A stretch of 64,000 nucleotides of DNA. Origin: Perkinsus olseni. Taxonomy: Eukaryota; Perkinsozoa; Perkinsida. Of the stretch, positions 45,371 through 52,240 are shown in pieces. The position numbers and the translations under genes were made by a program. The stretch's first letter is position 1, and each line of letters starts with the position of its first letter. Location of the stretch: NCBI GenBank assembly GCA_013115125.1, contig JABANN010000001.1, positions 62,001 to 126,000 on the forward strand, written 5' to 3'. The notes under the pieces were generated by a model. That model saw only the letters and a program-made list of their open reading frames with translations. It was not told where the DNA came from and made no database searches.

Positions 45371-45719
45371 ATGGTAATAAGGGTCATCGCTTGTAGGCCT
45401 CTCGCTGCCCTCTGTCATCGTACACGGGTGTAGCATTGGTATCATGCTAGTCCGTGGACCGACTTCCCGTGTGCGTATTTCCTAGTCGATTTCACCGTCG
45501 TCAATGTTTCAGGGTTCCATCAAGTCCTTCAAGACTAAGAGAACTTTGGGCAAGAAGATCAAGCAGAATCGCCCTCTGCCCCAGTGGTTCCGTATGAGGA
45601 CCAACAACACCATCAGGTATTACTCAACCCCCAGCGTTCCTTAGCAGTAATGACTATCGTCTCGTTGTAGGTACAACGCTAAGCGTCGTCACTGGAGGCG
45701 CACTAAGATCGGTATCTAA
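45371..45719 (+). CDS. RPL39: Ribosomal protein eL39, 3 exons with first exon being ATG only
   Basis: eL39 is a very small basic protein of the 60S subunit that lines the peptide exit tunnel. Exons 45513-45616 and 45671-45719 give [37 protein letters not shown] and [13 protein letters not shown]. This matches eL39 throughout. Placing the ATG at 45371-45373 directly before a GT donor gives exactly 51 residues, the usual length, with an intron of 139 nt. The alternative start at 45504 (ATG TTT CAG) would give 53 residues without that intron but reads through a strong acceptor (GTTTCAG). The first model is preferred. Confidence 0.93.
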
Positions 45720-45999
45720 GTATGGGTCCTTGGTAGTAGCAATACTACCGACTGGCTATCACCTCAAGTACGACTCCCCACTGGTGGGGCCTTGCTGATT
45801 ACTGCTGGACGCCGACTTCACAGTGTGTTGAGTTGAGTAGCCAATTAAGGGTATTTTACGCGTACTTACGCAGGTGGTTGACTTGTCGGATAGTCATATC
45901 ATCTAAGTAGTCCGCAACAGCAGCCATAGAGTCTTTACTCACCGGCTGCCTCTACTCGTGAGGTGGCCGGCCTTTCACGCTCACACATCTACCAGTGCT

Positions 46000-46186
46000 G
46001 CTGCCTGTGATNNNNNNNNNNNNNNNNNNNNNNNNNNNNNNNNNNNNNNNNNNNNNNNNNNNNNNNNNNNNNNNNNNNNNNNNNNNNNNNNNNNNNNNNN
46101 NNNNNNNTGATGACTAACTGTGAAGGTCTCGTTCGTCTGACAAAGACATGGAGAATCAATCACAACCACCCATAGCCTGAGGCAGC
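46000..46186 (+). ncRNA. Box C/D snoRNA 1, interrupted by the N gap
   Basis: A terminal stem is formed by GCTGCC (46000-46005) and GGCAGC (46181-46186). Box D is CTGA at 46177-46180. An internal box D' (CTGA) follows the guide GAAGGTCTCGTTCGT. Box C is split by the gap: GTGAT lies before it and TGATGA after it. If the gap is removed and the shared TGAT merged, box C reads GTGATGA, a perfect consensus. The D' guide is complementary to the conserved SSU rRNA stretch ACGAACGAGACCTT. The 75-nt body recurs in snoRNA 2. Confidence 0.8.
46012..46107. other. Run of 96 N (assembly gap)
   Basis: Unknown bases. Both flanks end in TGAT and together make an intact snoRNA box C, so the gap may represent overlapping contig ends rather than missing sequence. 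Confidence 0.95.
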
Positions 46187-46288
46187 TCTTTTCTGAATGG
46201 CGACTGAGCCGAGGATGACTAACTGTGAAGGTCTCGTTCGTCTGACAAAGACATGGAGAATCAATCACAACCACCCATAGCCTGAGGC
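46109..46288 (+). repeat. 75-bp direct repeat, two copies 105 bp apart
   Basis: The stretch 46109-46183 recurs at 46214-46288 without difference, separated by 30 bp. It corresponds to the body of two snoRNA copies. The terminal stem bases lie outside the repeat and differ between copies while still pairing within each copy. Confidence 0.93.
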
Positions 46289-46290
46289 TC
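46206..46290 (+). ncRNA. Box C/D snoRNA 2, duplicate of snoRNA 1
   Basis: The terminal stem GAGCC (46206-46210) pairs with GGCTC (46286-46290). Box C is a variant AGGATGA at 46212-46218; box D is CTGA at 46282-46285. The body, including the D' guide against SSU rRNA, is identical to snoRNA 1. The stem sequence differs from snoRNA 1, a compensated change that supports a structured RNA. Confidence 0.78.
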
Positions 46291-46298
46291 TCAACGAT

Positions 46299-46380
46299 AA
46301 GGTTGATGATGAGCAAATGTTTATGGAATCTCGTTAACCTGAGTTCAAGTGAAGACCTAAATCAACTTGGCTGAAACTTG
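46299..46380 (+). ncRNA. Box C/D snoRNA 3
   Basis: Box C is ATGATGA at 46306-46312. Box D' is CTGA at 46339-46342, after the guide TGGAATCTCGTTAAC. Box D is CTGA at 46371-46374. A short bulged stem (AAGGTT with AACTT) closes it. The D' guide is complementary to the conserved LSU rRNA stretch TTAACGAGATTCC. Spacing of about 70 nt is typical. Confidence 0.75.
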
Positions 46381-46388
46381 TATGCAAA

Positions 46389-46467
46389 AAGGGATGATGA
46401 CACCATACCTCACTGGAGGCTCCACGGGAGTCGCTGAACAGTCTTACCAAGATCTGCACTGATCCTT
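46389..46467 (+). ncRNA. Box C/D snoRNA 4
   Basis: Stem AAGG (46389-46392) pairs with CCTT (46464-46467). Box C is ATGATGA at 46394-46400, D' is CTGA at 46434-46437 and D is CTGA at 46459-46462. The D guide ACCAAGATCTGCA is complementary to the conserved LSU rRNA stretch TGCAGATCTTGGT. The guide and D' regions are shared with snoRNA 5. Confidence 0.8.
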
Positions 46468-46480
46468 ACAATTGATTGAT

Positions 46481-46580
46481 GTTTAGCATGATGTCACCGG
46501 TACGAATCTGGAGACGGCTGCTGCTGCAGTAGTCGCCGCTGAACAGTTCCACTACCAAGATCTGCACTGATTATTAACCC
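46481..46580 (+). ncRNA. Box C/D snoRNA 5, relative of snoRNA 4
   Basis: Box C is a variant ATGATGT at 46488-46494. D' is CTGA at 46539-46542 and D is CTGA at 46567-46570. The 3' guide is the same LSU-complementary ACCAAGATCTGCA as in snoRNA 4, with a longer internal spacer rich in CTG. The terminal stem is weak, so it may be a decaying duplicate. Confidence 0.6.
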
Positions 46581-46715
46581 GGGAGCAGGAACGGCATGGC
46601 GAAACAATGGTCCTTTCTTATTACTATTGTCTGTTGCGTCTTTAGATTTTCAATTGGTTCGCTTGGGGGTGCAGCTAGTTGAGCGGTTGTGATCAGGTTG
46701 ACTACTGTCTGCTGC

Positions 46716-47669
46716 ATGTCCATGCCACCGCGATATGGCACTGACTCGAATCCCTCGAGGGAGTCCAGAGCGACACTAGCCGCGGAAGTACGGGCTTTAC
46801 GGGAAGAGTTACGGCAGGTCAAGCGAGGCGCCCCACCCCCTCCTCCGCTACGACCGTTACGCGAGTCGGCTGAGCATCCACTCTCGAGTACGCCATGGTG
46901 GAGGCGATCGCGGGAAAGGCATGATTGCTCTGGGGAGAGGGACGACTCCTACTCGCCAGAGAGGGTCTCAGAGGGCCCCACCAAGGCTCGGGCAGAGGAG
47001 CCAGCAACGCCTGTCTTGGTTGCCACGCCCAAGTCCCTCAAGGGCGCAGCACCGAGCGAGAAGGCAGTCCCAGCCGCCAGTCCGGTGACGAGGCCGGGTA
47101 GCTTGCCTTCGACAACACTGCCCAAGCTGATGCCGTCTGAGTGGGGCGAGATGAGAAGCACGCGGCCGGTGTGGATGGCCGCTCCTCCTCCTGCTGCTGA
47201 TGCTACCCGATACCAGTCCCCGGATCGATCGAGGGGGACGGCGGTATTAGAAGGAAGGCTGATGGAGCTGGACGAAGGTGCTGCGGCTGGCGGGCTCATA
47301 ATAACGGTTCTGATCTGCTTGTTCGCCCCTTTCAGAGGTCCGAGCGCTACGGCTGGAGAACGCATCACTCCGGGCGGAGTTGGAGATACTTCGTCGAACC
47401 TCTCCTGCTCGGGGTCGATCGGGAGGAGGCTGCCCTCCGGAGCATCATCCTCGGCCACTCTCTCGAGGCAGGAGCGCCTCTCGGACCCGAAGGCACCAGT
47501 GTGTCTCTCCACGGCTGAGGTAGGGGTGCCTGCCCGCCCGATCCCGACCTCCGATACTGGTAGGTCCCGCACACCCCCACCGCCTGAGGGACATACGCAA
47601 ACGTCTTGGCAGCGCTTCCAGTGTGCCCAACGAGCGAAGGCTAAACGGCGGAGCGCTACTCGTTTATAG
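46716..47669 (+). CDS. Unidentified coiled-coil, Pro/Arg-rich protein, 3 exons
   Basis: From MSMPPRYGTDSNPSRESRAT the frame runs through a helix TLAAEVRALREELRQVKR. A long Pro/Ser/Ala-rich low-complexity middle follows. An intron of about 59 nt ending at about 47334 then restores heptads: LMELDEEVRALRLENASLRA and ELEILRR. A second intron (about 47520-47561) leads to PPPPEGHTQTSWQRFQCAQR and the basic tail KAKRRSATRL. The motif EVRALR occurs in both coiled coils. No known family; probably a nuclear or cytoskeletal linker. Confidence 0.5.
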   Translation: MSMPPRYGTDSNPSRESRATLAAEVRALREELRQVKRGAPPPPPLRPLRESAEHPLSSTPWWRRSRERHDCSGERDDSYSPERVSEGPTKARAEEPATPVLVATPKSLKGAAPSEKAVPAASPVTRPGSLPSTTLPKLMPSEWGEMRSTRPVWMAAPPPAADATRYQSPDRSRGTAVLEGRLMELDEGAAAGGLIITVLICLFAPFRGPSATAGERITPGGVGDTSSNLSCSGSIGRRLPSGASSSATLSRQERLSDPKAPVCLSTAEVGVPARPIPTSDTGRSRTPPPPEGHTQTSWQRFQCAQRAKAKRRSATRL

Positions 47670-47852
47670 GGCCATCGTGGCCACTACCCACACCGGTACT
47701 ACGGCTGCTTTGGCTATTATCATTTTTCACTGCATGTTGCCGCGAGAGAATAACTTTCTTGTGCGGATAAGAGCCATCCTTGCGTTGAGGGGGAGTCCCA
47801 TCGTCAAACTCGGCGTGACCGAAATTGAAGTTGTTACTCAGGCCTAGAGAAG

Positions 47853-49262
47853 ATGCCGCGGAAGTTTTCGTCGGTGCCGCTGCCGCCAGAGAGAAGGGAC
47901 TCGGAGTACTGCCATGGCTCGGCCAACCCTCGGACGCATTGCCGTATTGCCAAGTGCAATGGAGGCCGTTCTTATTACGCCTACTTCGAACCTAAAGACA
48001 GCGGTCAGTTCGAGTGCGTCCTCGGCCCTCTGCGCCCTTCCTTCGATGATGCTTCGAGGGATGCCTCGCGGATGGTAGCGGCAGCAGCAGCGTCCGAGAG
48101 AGAGCTGGTCGGATTGGTTATGAAGTTGATGATGCAGGAGGGAGCCATCGTTCACCGGAAGGCCCCGCCCAAGAGCCGGCCCGGGATGATGCTCGAGTCG
48201 CCCTACATCCGAGTTGACGTCCCCGGCCGATCAGGCGGCGAAGAGACCGTTACTGTGGCCCTCAGGGGTATTCGCTTCAACACAGTCGAGTGCGATGTTC
48301 CGGTGGCCAGGGAAGTGGAGGTCAGGTTGAACCATACTAAGATGGGCCGAGTCATAGACTGTATTGTTGAGCTCTTCGCGAAGTGCGCGGATGAGAACAT
48401 TCAGCGCCCTGATGACCACACAGTGTACCGGTTCGTCCGTGACACGCTGGGCTGTCGTCTTCCGCTGCCTGAGGGGGACGTAATGCGCCTCATAGCAGCT
48501 ATGGCGGACTCGTTCCCCAACGCCGGGGTGGCTGCGGAGACTCCTGAGTGGCTTCACGCCTTCAAGGAGAAGTCCAAGAAAGTGGACGCTCACGTGGCCG
48601 AGGTAGTAAGGAGCTGTGAATCGGAGCGCCGGAAAAGGGAGAAGCGCAAGCTGGAGGGCACGGCGGAAGCTGCCGGCAAGCGGCCTCGGAAGCACACACC
48701 CGCTGATCGCACCGTCTTCGTTTCGAATATTGACCGTGGGACTGGCCTCGGTGAGCTCCGGGATGCCGTCAATGGGTGGATGGGGGAGAAGGGCGTCGAC
48801 CGGTGCGCTATCCCGGTCGAGCACCAAACCGGCGCTGTCAGAGGCCACGCCTTCCTCTACTTCAAATCATCAGAAGCCGCCGATAGATTCGTCGATAGAT
48901 CCTCGCGGGAGGAGTTCGTGGTCAAGGGTCGGGTACTACGCACAGCGAAGGTTTTGGAGGAGAATCTTGAAGGCGAGGAGCTCCAAGCATGGCTAGCCGA
49001 TCAGAAGAAACAGATGTTCCGATTGCCGTCGGAAGTGGAAGCGGCCATCAGATCCAAGGTAGCCGAGGATGACGGCTGCAACATCTCTCTTGTGAAGCAC
49101 AAAGTCGAGACTGAGTTGGGCCATCCGGTCGACTTAGCAAAGTATGGGTTCAAGTCTTGGTCCAAGGCTGTGAGGTCGGTGCCTGGAGTGTCGATCGAGG
49201 TCGTTCACAATGAGGAGAAGGAGGGCAAGTTGAGTGGCTATGTGGCACGGCTGGATACTTGA
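47853..49262 (+). CDS. RRM and LOTUS-like domain protein, intronless
   Basis: This is a single 469-residue frame. Residues about 288-370 form an RNA recognition motif: RNP2 is VFVSNI and RNP1 is RGHAFLYF. The C-terminal 75 residues resemble an OST-HTH/LOTUS winged helix: GCNISLVKHKVETELGHPVD then LAKYGFKSWSKAVRSVPGVS. The N-terminal third has HCRIAKCNGGRSYYAYFEPK, of uncertain nature, followed by all-alpha segments (RVIDCIVELFAKCADENIQR). A basic linker KREKRKLEGTAEAAGKRPRK looks nuclear-localising. LOTUS domains bind RNA or helicases of the Vasa type. A role in RNA regulation is therefore inferred. The lack of introns sets it apart from most neighbours. Confidence 0.7.
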   Translation: MPRKFSSVPLPPERRDSEYCHGSANPRTHCRIAKCNGGRSYYAYFEPKDSGQFECVLGPLRPSFDDASRDASRMVAAAAASERELVGLVMKLMMQEGAIVHRKAPPKSRPGMMLESPYIRVDVPGRSGGEETVTVALRGIRFNTVECDVPVAREVEVRLNHTKMGRVIDCIVELFAKCADENIQRPDDHTVYRFVRDTLGCRLPLPEGDVMRLIAAMADSFPNAGVAAETPEWLHAFKEKSKKVDAHVAEVVRSCESERRKREKRKLEGTAEAAGKRPRKHTPADRTVFVSNIDRGTGLGELRDAVNGWMGEKGVDRCAIPVEHQTGAVRGHAFLYFKSSEAADRFVDRSSREEFVVKGRVLRTAKVLEENLEGEELQAWLADQKKQMFRLPSEVEAAIRSKVAEDDGCNISLVKHKVETELGHPVDLAKYGFKSWSKAVRSVPGVSIEVVHNEEKEGKLSGYVARLDT

Positions 49263-49370
49263 GTCTTGCTCAGTAAATCTCTCTGTACTATGTAATTATA
49301 ATATGATTTCGCGCCGCTAGTTTTGCGTTTTGCATTAGTCGACCTTGGATATCCTTCCTAGTTGGCCTGC

Positions 49371-49925
49371 ATGCTACCATCATCTGCAATCTATGACCAA
49401 GTGGCGGAGCTCGAGCGTGCTGTGGACTCGGTGCCCCTAGCAGAAAGGCCCAGGAAGCCTCCTCAGCCGGCGTCACGTAGCGGCGGCACTTCCGCCCTTG
49501 CCCAGGCTGTCAGTCGCCATTCAATCAAGCTGGGCTTGAAAAAGCCCCGGCCTACAATGGACGATGCCTCCATGTTCGGCAGCTACTCGGTTGGCCAGAA
49601 GACCAGCCTCGTCGGCTCCTCATCTCCCCCTAGGCCTCCCTTCGAGAAACGCTCGCTCTACATGAGCAGATCGGCCAAAACAGAGGCCACTCCATCGGCG
49701 TCGATCGATCCGTGGAGCATCGTCAAGAGTTCGAGGCCGCCCGAGGATTCAGAGGAGGCCAAGGCTGTCCTGCTGGCGGACCTTCTCTGTGACGTCCGAG
49801 CCCACAATCGCCGGCGGGACCGTCTTGGCCAGGAGGAGTTGATGATCCGGAGTAGACTGGCAAGGCTGACTCAGCTAGGATGTGCGGTAGAGGAGGTCGA
49901 GCGAGAGGTTGCCAAATGGGGATGA
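49371..49925 (+). CDS. Unidentified protein, intronless
   Basis: The frame from the ATG at 49371 gives 184 residues. The N-terminal half is low-complexity, with RPRKPPQPASRSGGTSALAQ and a Lys/Arg/Pro stretch. The C-terminal half is helical: EDSEEAKAVLLADLLCDVRA and LTQLGCAVEEVEREVAKWG. No known domain. It follows the RRM-LOTUS gene by about 110 nt on the same strand and, like it, has no intron. Confidence 0.5.
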   Translation: MLPSSAIYDQVAELERAVDSVPLAERPRKPPQPASRSGGTSALAQAVSRHSIKLGLKKPRPTMDDASMFGSYSVGQKTSLVGSSSPPRPPFEKRSLYMSRSAKTEATPSASIDPWSIVKSSRPPEDSEEAKAVLLADLLCDVRAHNRRRDRLGQEELMIRSRLARLTQLGCAVEEVEREVAKWG

Positions 49926-50110
49926 TGCTTCTAATTAACACAGCGAGATCACCTTCATGATGGACTGTAACATTCGACCCGGGCCGCAGGGGTGTTGTGT
50001 TCTTGGTGACTGTTACGTCCATTAGTTCTATCAATTTTGCTCTGTCTACCAGCGTCGTCAACAGGATGACGGTTTTGAGCGTCTCTGGGATCCACCAGCT
50101 GGTCCGGGCC

Positions 50111-50570
50111 TCAGTAGTAAGGGTAGCCGAGCACTGATGCGTGAAGGGCCTGCTGTGCCTTTTCAGCTACGTAAAGATCAGCATCAACAACCCCCTCGAT
50201 CTGAGCATCCTTCGCTGTGGCTGAGGGAGGGGTCGTCCGACAACCGGGAGGCCTCGAAGAACCCCACCACAGAGCTCCCAGGGCAGGACAAGCCGGTCTA
50301 TCTGCAAGCCGCGAGAAAGTACAGCGGCGATGTAGCGGAGCGAATGTAGTGCAAGGGAAGTGTTGGTAGAAGGCAGCAGCCGGGGACTCTCAGGGACACC
50401 GCAGTGGCAGCGCCGCAGGAAGTGCCGCCCTTGACGATGTTTGCAGCGCAATCGTGCCTTCGAAAGGAGGGCAGCCACTACGGTCAGCTTGCAGCTTAGG
50501 CTGGGATAATGTCACATTGAAAGAGCCATTGATGAGCTCAGCCCCCCTCCCTGATTCCCTTCAGCAGCCA
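50111..50570 (-). CDS. Small unidentified gene, exon structure unsure
   Basis: A clear natural C-terminus, KDAQIEGVVDADLYVAEKAQ then QALHASVLGYPYY, ends at the TGA at 50111 on the minus strand. Upstream pieces on the same strand include MALMAAEGNQGGGLSSSMAL and ANIVKGGTSCGAATAVSL. At least two introns are needed, and their boundaries do not close in one clean solution. Function unknown. Confidence 0.3.
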
Positions 50571-50711
50571 TCAGGGCCATTATCATCATCCATGTTAAGC
50601 CACCATTTTTGATACTTATCATTAGCAGGGTATGAGCTCAGGATACTCCTCTGGCGTCCGGACCGGTCTCGCGTTGGAGGCGGGGCAAATGTGGGGCCAG
50701 TTCTCTCTCTA

Positions 50712-52027
50712 ATGCCTTCGGTATCGCCCGAGCGCAGCATCGACGTGGAGCCGCTACCTTCCCGAGGATCCAGTACCACTCCTTCCCCGCATGCCGCCTC
50801 AATAGCCCTCTATTCTCAGCACGGGGAGGGACCACCATATCGGAGGAGACTCAAGACGAGCTGGCCATGGACGAGGGCCGCTGGAGCCTGTTCGACGCGA
50901 TGCAGCACCTGACCACCGTGAAGCCCAGCCATCACAGCCGAGCTCTCATGGTCCTCAGCTACCCCGACGTCGGCTCCGAGCCCGAGCGCCTCGTGTACTA
51001 GTCCAGTGACTGCCGCTGTGCTTGCACGCCGCTCTCAGAGAGAAGTTCCGGGAAGGCTTCTTCGAATGGTCAGAGGCCCGACGGCAGGTCAAAGCCCGGC
51101 GTGTGGAGGAAGGACAGGAGCCCGAGTCTCTCAGTAGCAGCCTTGGCGTCTGCCTTCTTCCTGTCCACACCTAGGTCACCTTGACGAGTATGGTGCTTTG
51201 TCGGGCTTCGTGGTCCCGTGCGTGTATAAGACAACCACCGGAGGCGTCCGCTACTGGGTACAGTCGTAAGGATGTCAGCATCGGTCGACACCCCTGCCAC
51301 GCCGTAGATTGTCCTGCTCCTCGAAGGCCCCAACCCTGCCCTGGCGCGGGCCGCGGAATGGGCTGAGGGCTCCTCGCCCGAAGCACCCGATGGAAGCCGG
51401 GCGAAGGTTAGTGTACTGTAGGACCTCCAGCAGGGACCATCACCGCCGAGGAGAGGGCTGCCACGACTCAGGATGTTCTCTGAACTTCGGACTACCCAAC
51501 TCCTCAAGGGTCTTCACTTCTGCTGTATGCAGCCTCTTGAAGGCCCTCCTCTCACTGGGGAAGATAAAAGTGATAGCCCTCCTCTACGTTGGCAGAACGC
51601 CATAACGAAGTAGCCTGCAGATGCCTTGGCCGACGAGGCACATGAGCAGGACAAGGCCGCCAGCGCCCTGTGGGTCACCTACCGCGATTTGGTTGTAGTG
51701 CTGCTCTCCAGCCTCGGCTGCCGCCGCCTCCTCTCCTCAGACGCTCGTCCATGAAGCATCAGAAGCAGCCTCCCCAAGCCCCTCTCCCTCGGACCTGTAC
51801 AGCTACGTCACCAAGAACTCAGACCTGCTGCCCTCTCCCGAGTCCATGGAGGCCATCGACACCCTCGCCGATCAATACATTCTGAGGTACGTCTCGAAGC
51901 GCCATCGACAGTGACCCCCCTCTCCTGCAGCGCTCGAGAGTTCGTGGACTTGCTACTGGGTGCCCCAGCTGGTGTGAGGCTGGAGAGCGACCTCACCTGG
52001 CCAATGGCTCCGCGGCTAGCATACTGA
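50712..52027 (+). CDS. Unidentified soluble protein, about 8 exons
   Basis: A phase-consistent chain of exons starts MPSVSPERSIDVEPLPSRGS. It continues SEETQDELAMDEGRWSLFDA, SRALMVLSYPDVGSEPERLK, FREGFFEWSEARRQVKARR, DEYGALSGFVVPCVYKTTTG, IVLLLEGPNPALARAAEWAE, RMFSELRTTQLLKGLHFCCM, EQDKAASALWVTYRDLVVVL, SDLYSYVTKNSDLLPSPESM and AREFVDLLLGAPAGVRLESD, ending PRLAY at 52027. Introns are 41-54 nt. The protein is mostly helical and acidic with no targeting signal. I do not recognise the family. Confidence 0.55.
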
Positions 52028-52240
52028 TGTGTCACCATTCGCCCATGCCTGTCGAGCTGCACTGCCGCCTTGTGTTGCCCTCGACCCCCGTTCTCTCTCT
52101 AGTTTGTTTTCTACACCAGCGCATGCCTGGTAGGAGCGTAAGCATCAGCAGCAGGAGGGTGGTGGAGAGGCCGGTAGCTGCGGTGGTCACTAAAGTGGGC
52201 GGCCGGACTGCCCCATTGGAAGGCAGCGACACGGTCATGA

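Noticed and set aside
46689-47669. One uninterrupted 326-residue protein without introns
   Set aside because: The unspliced reading turns into unnatural sequence around 47280-47520. Removing a 59-nt intron restores a clear coiled coil.
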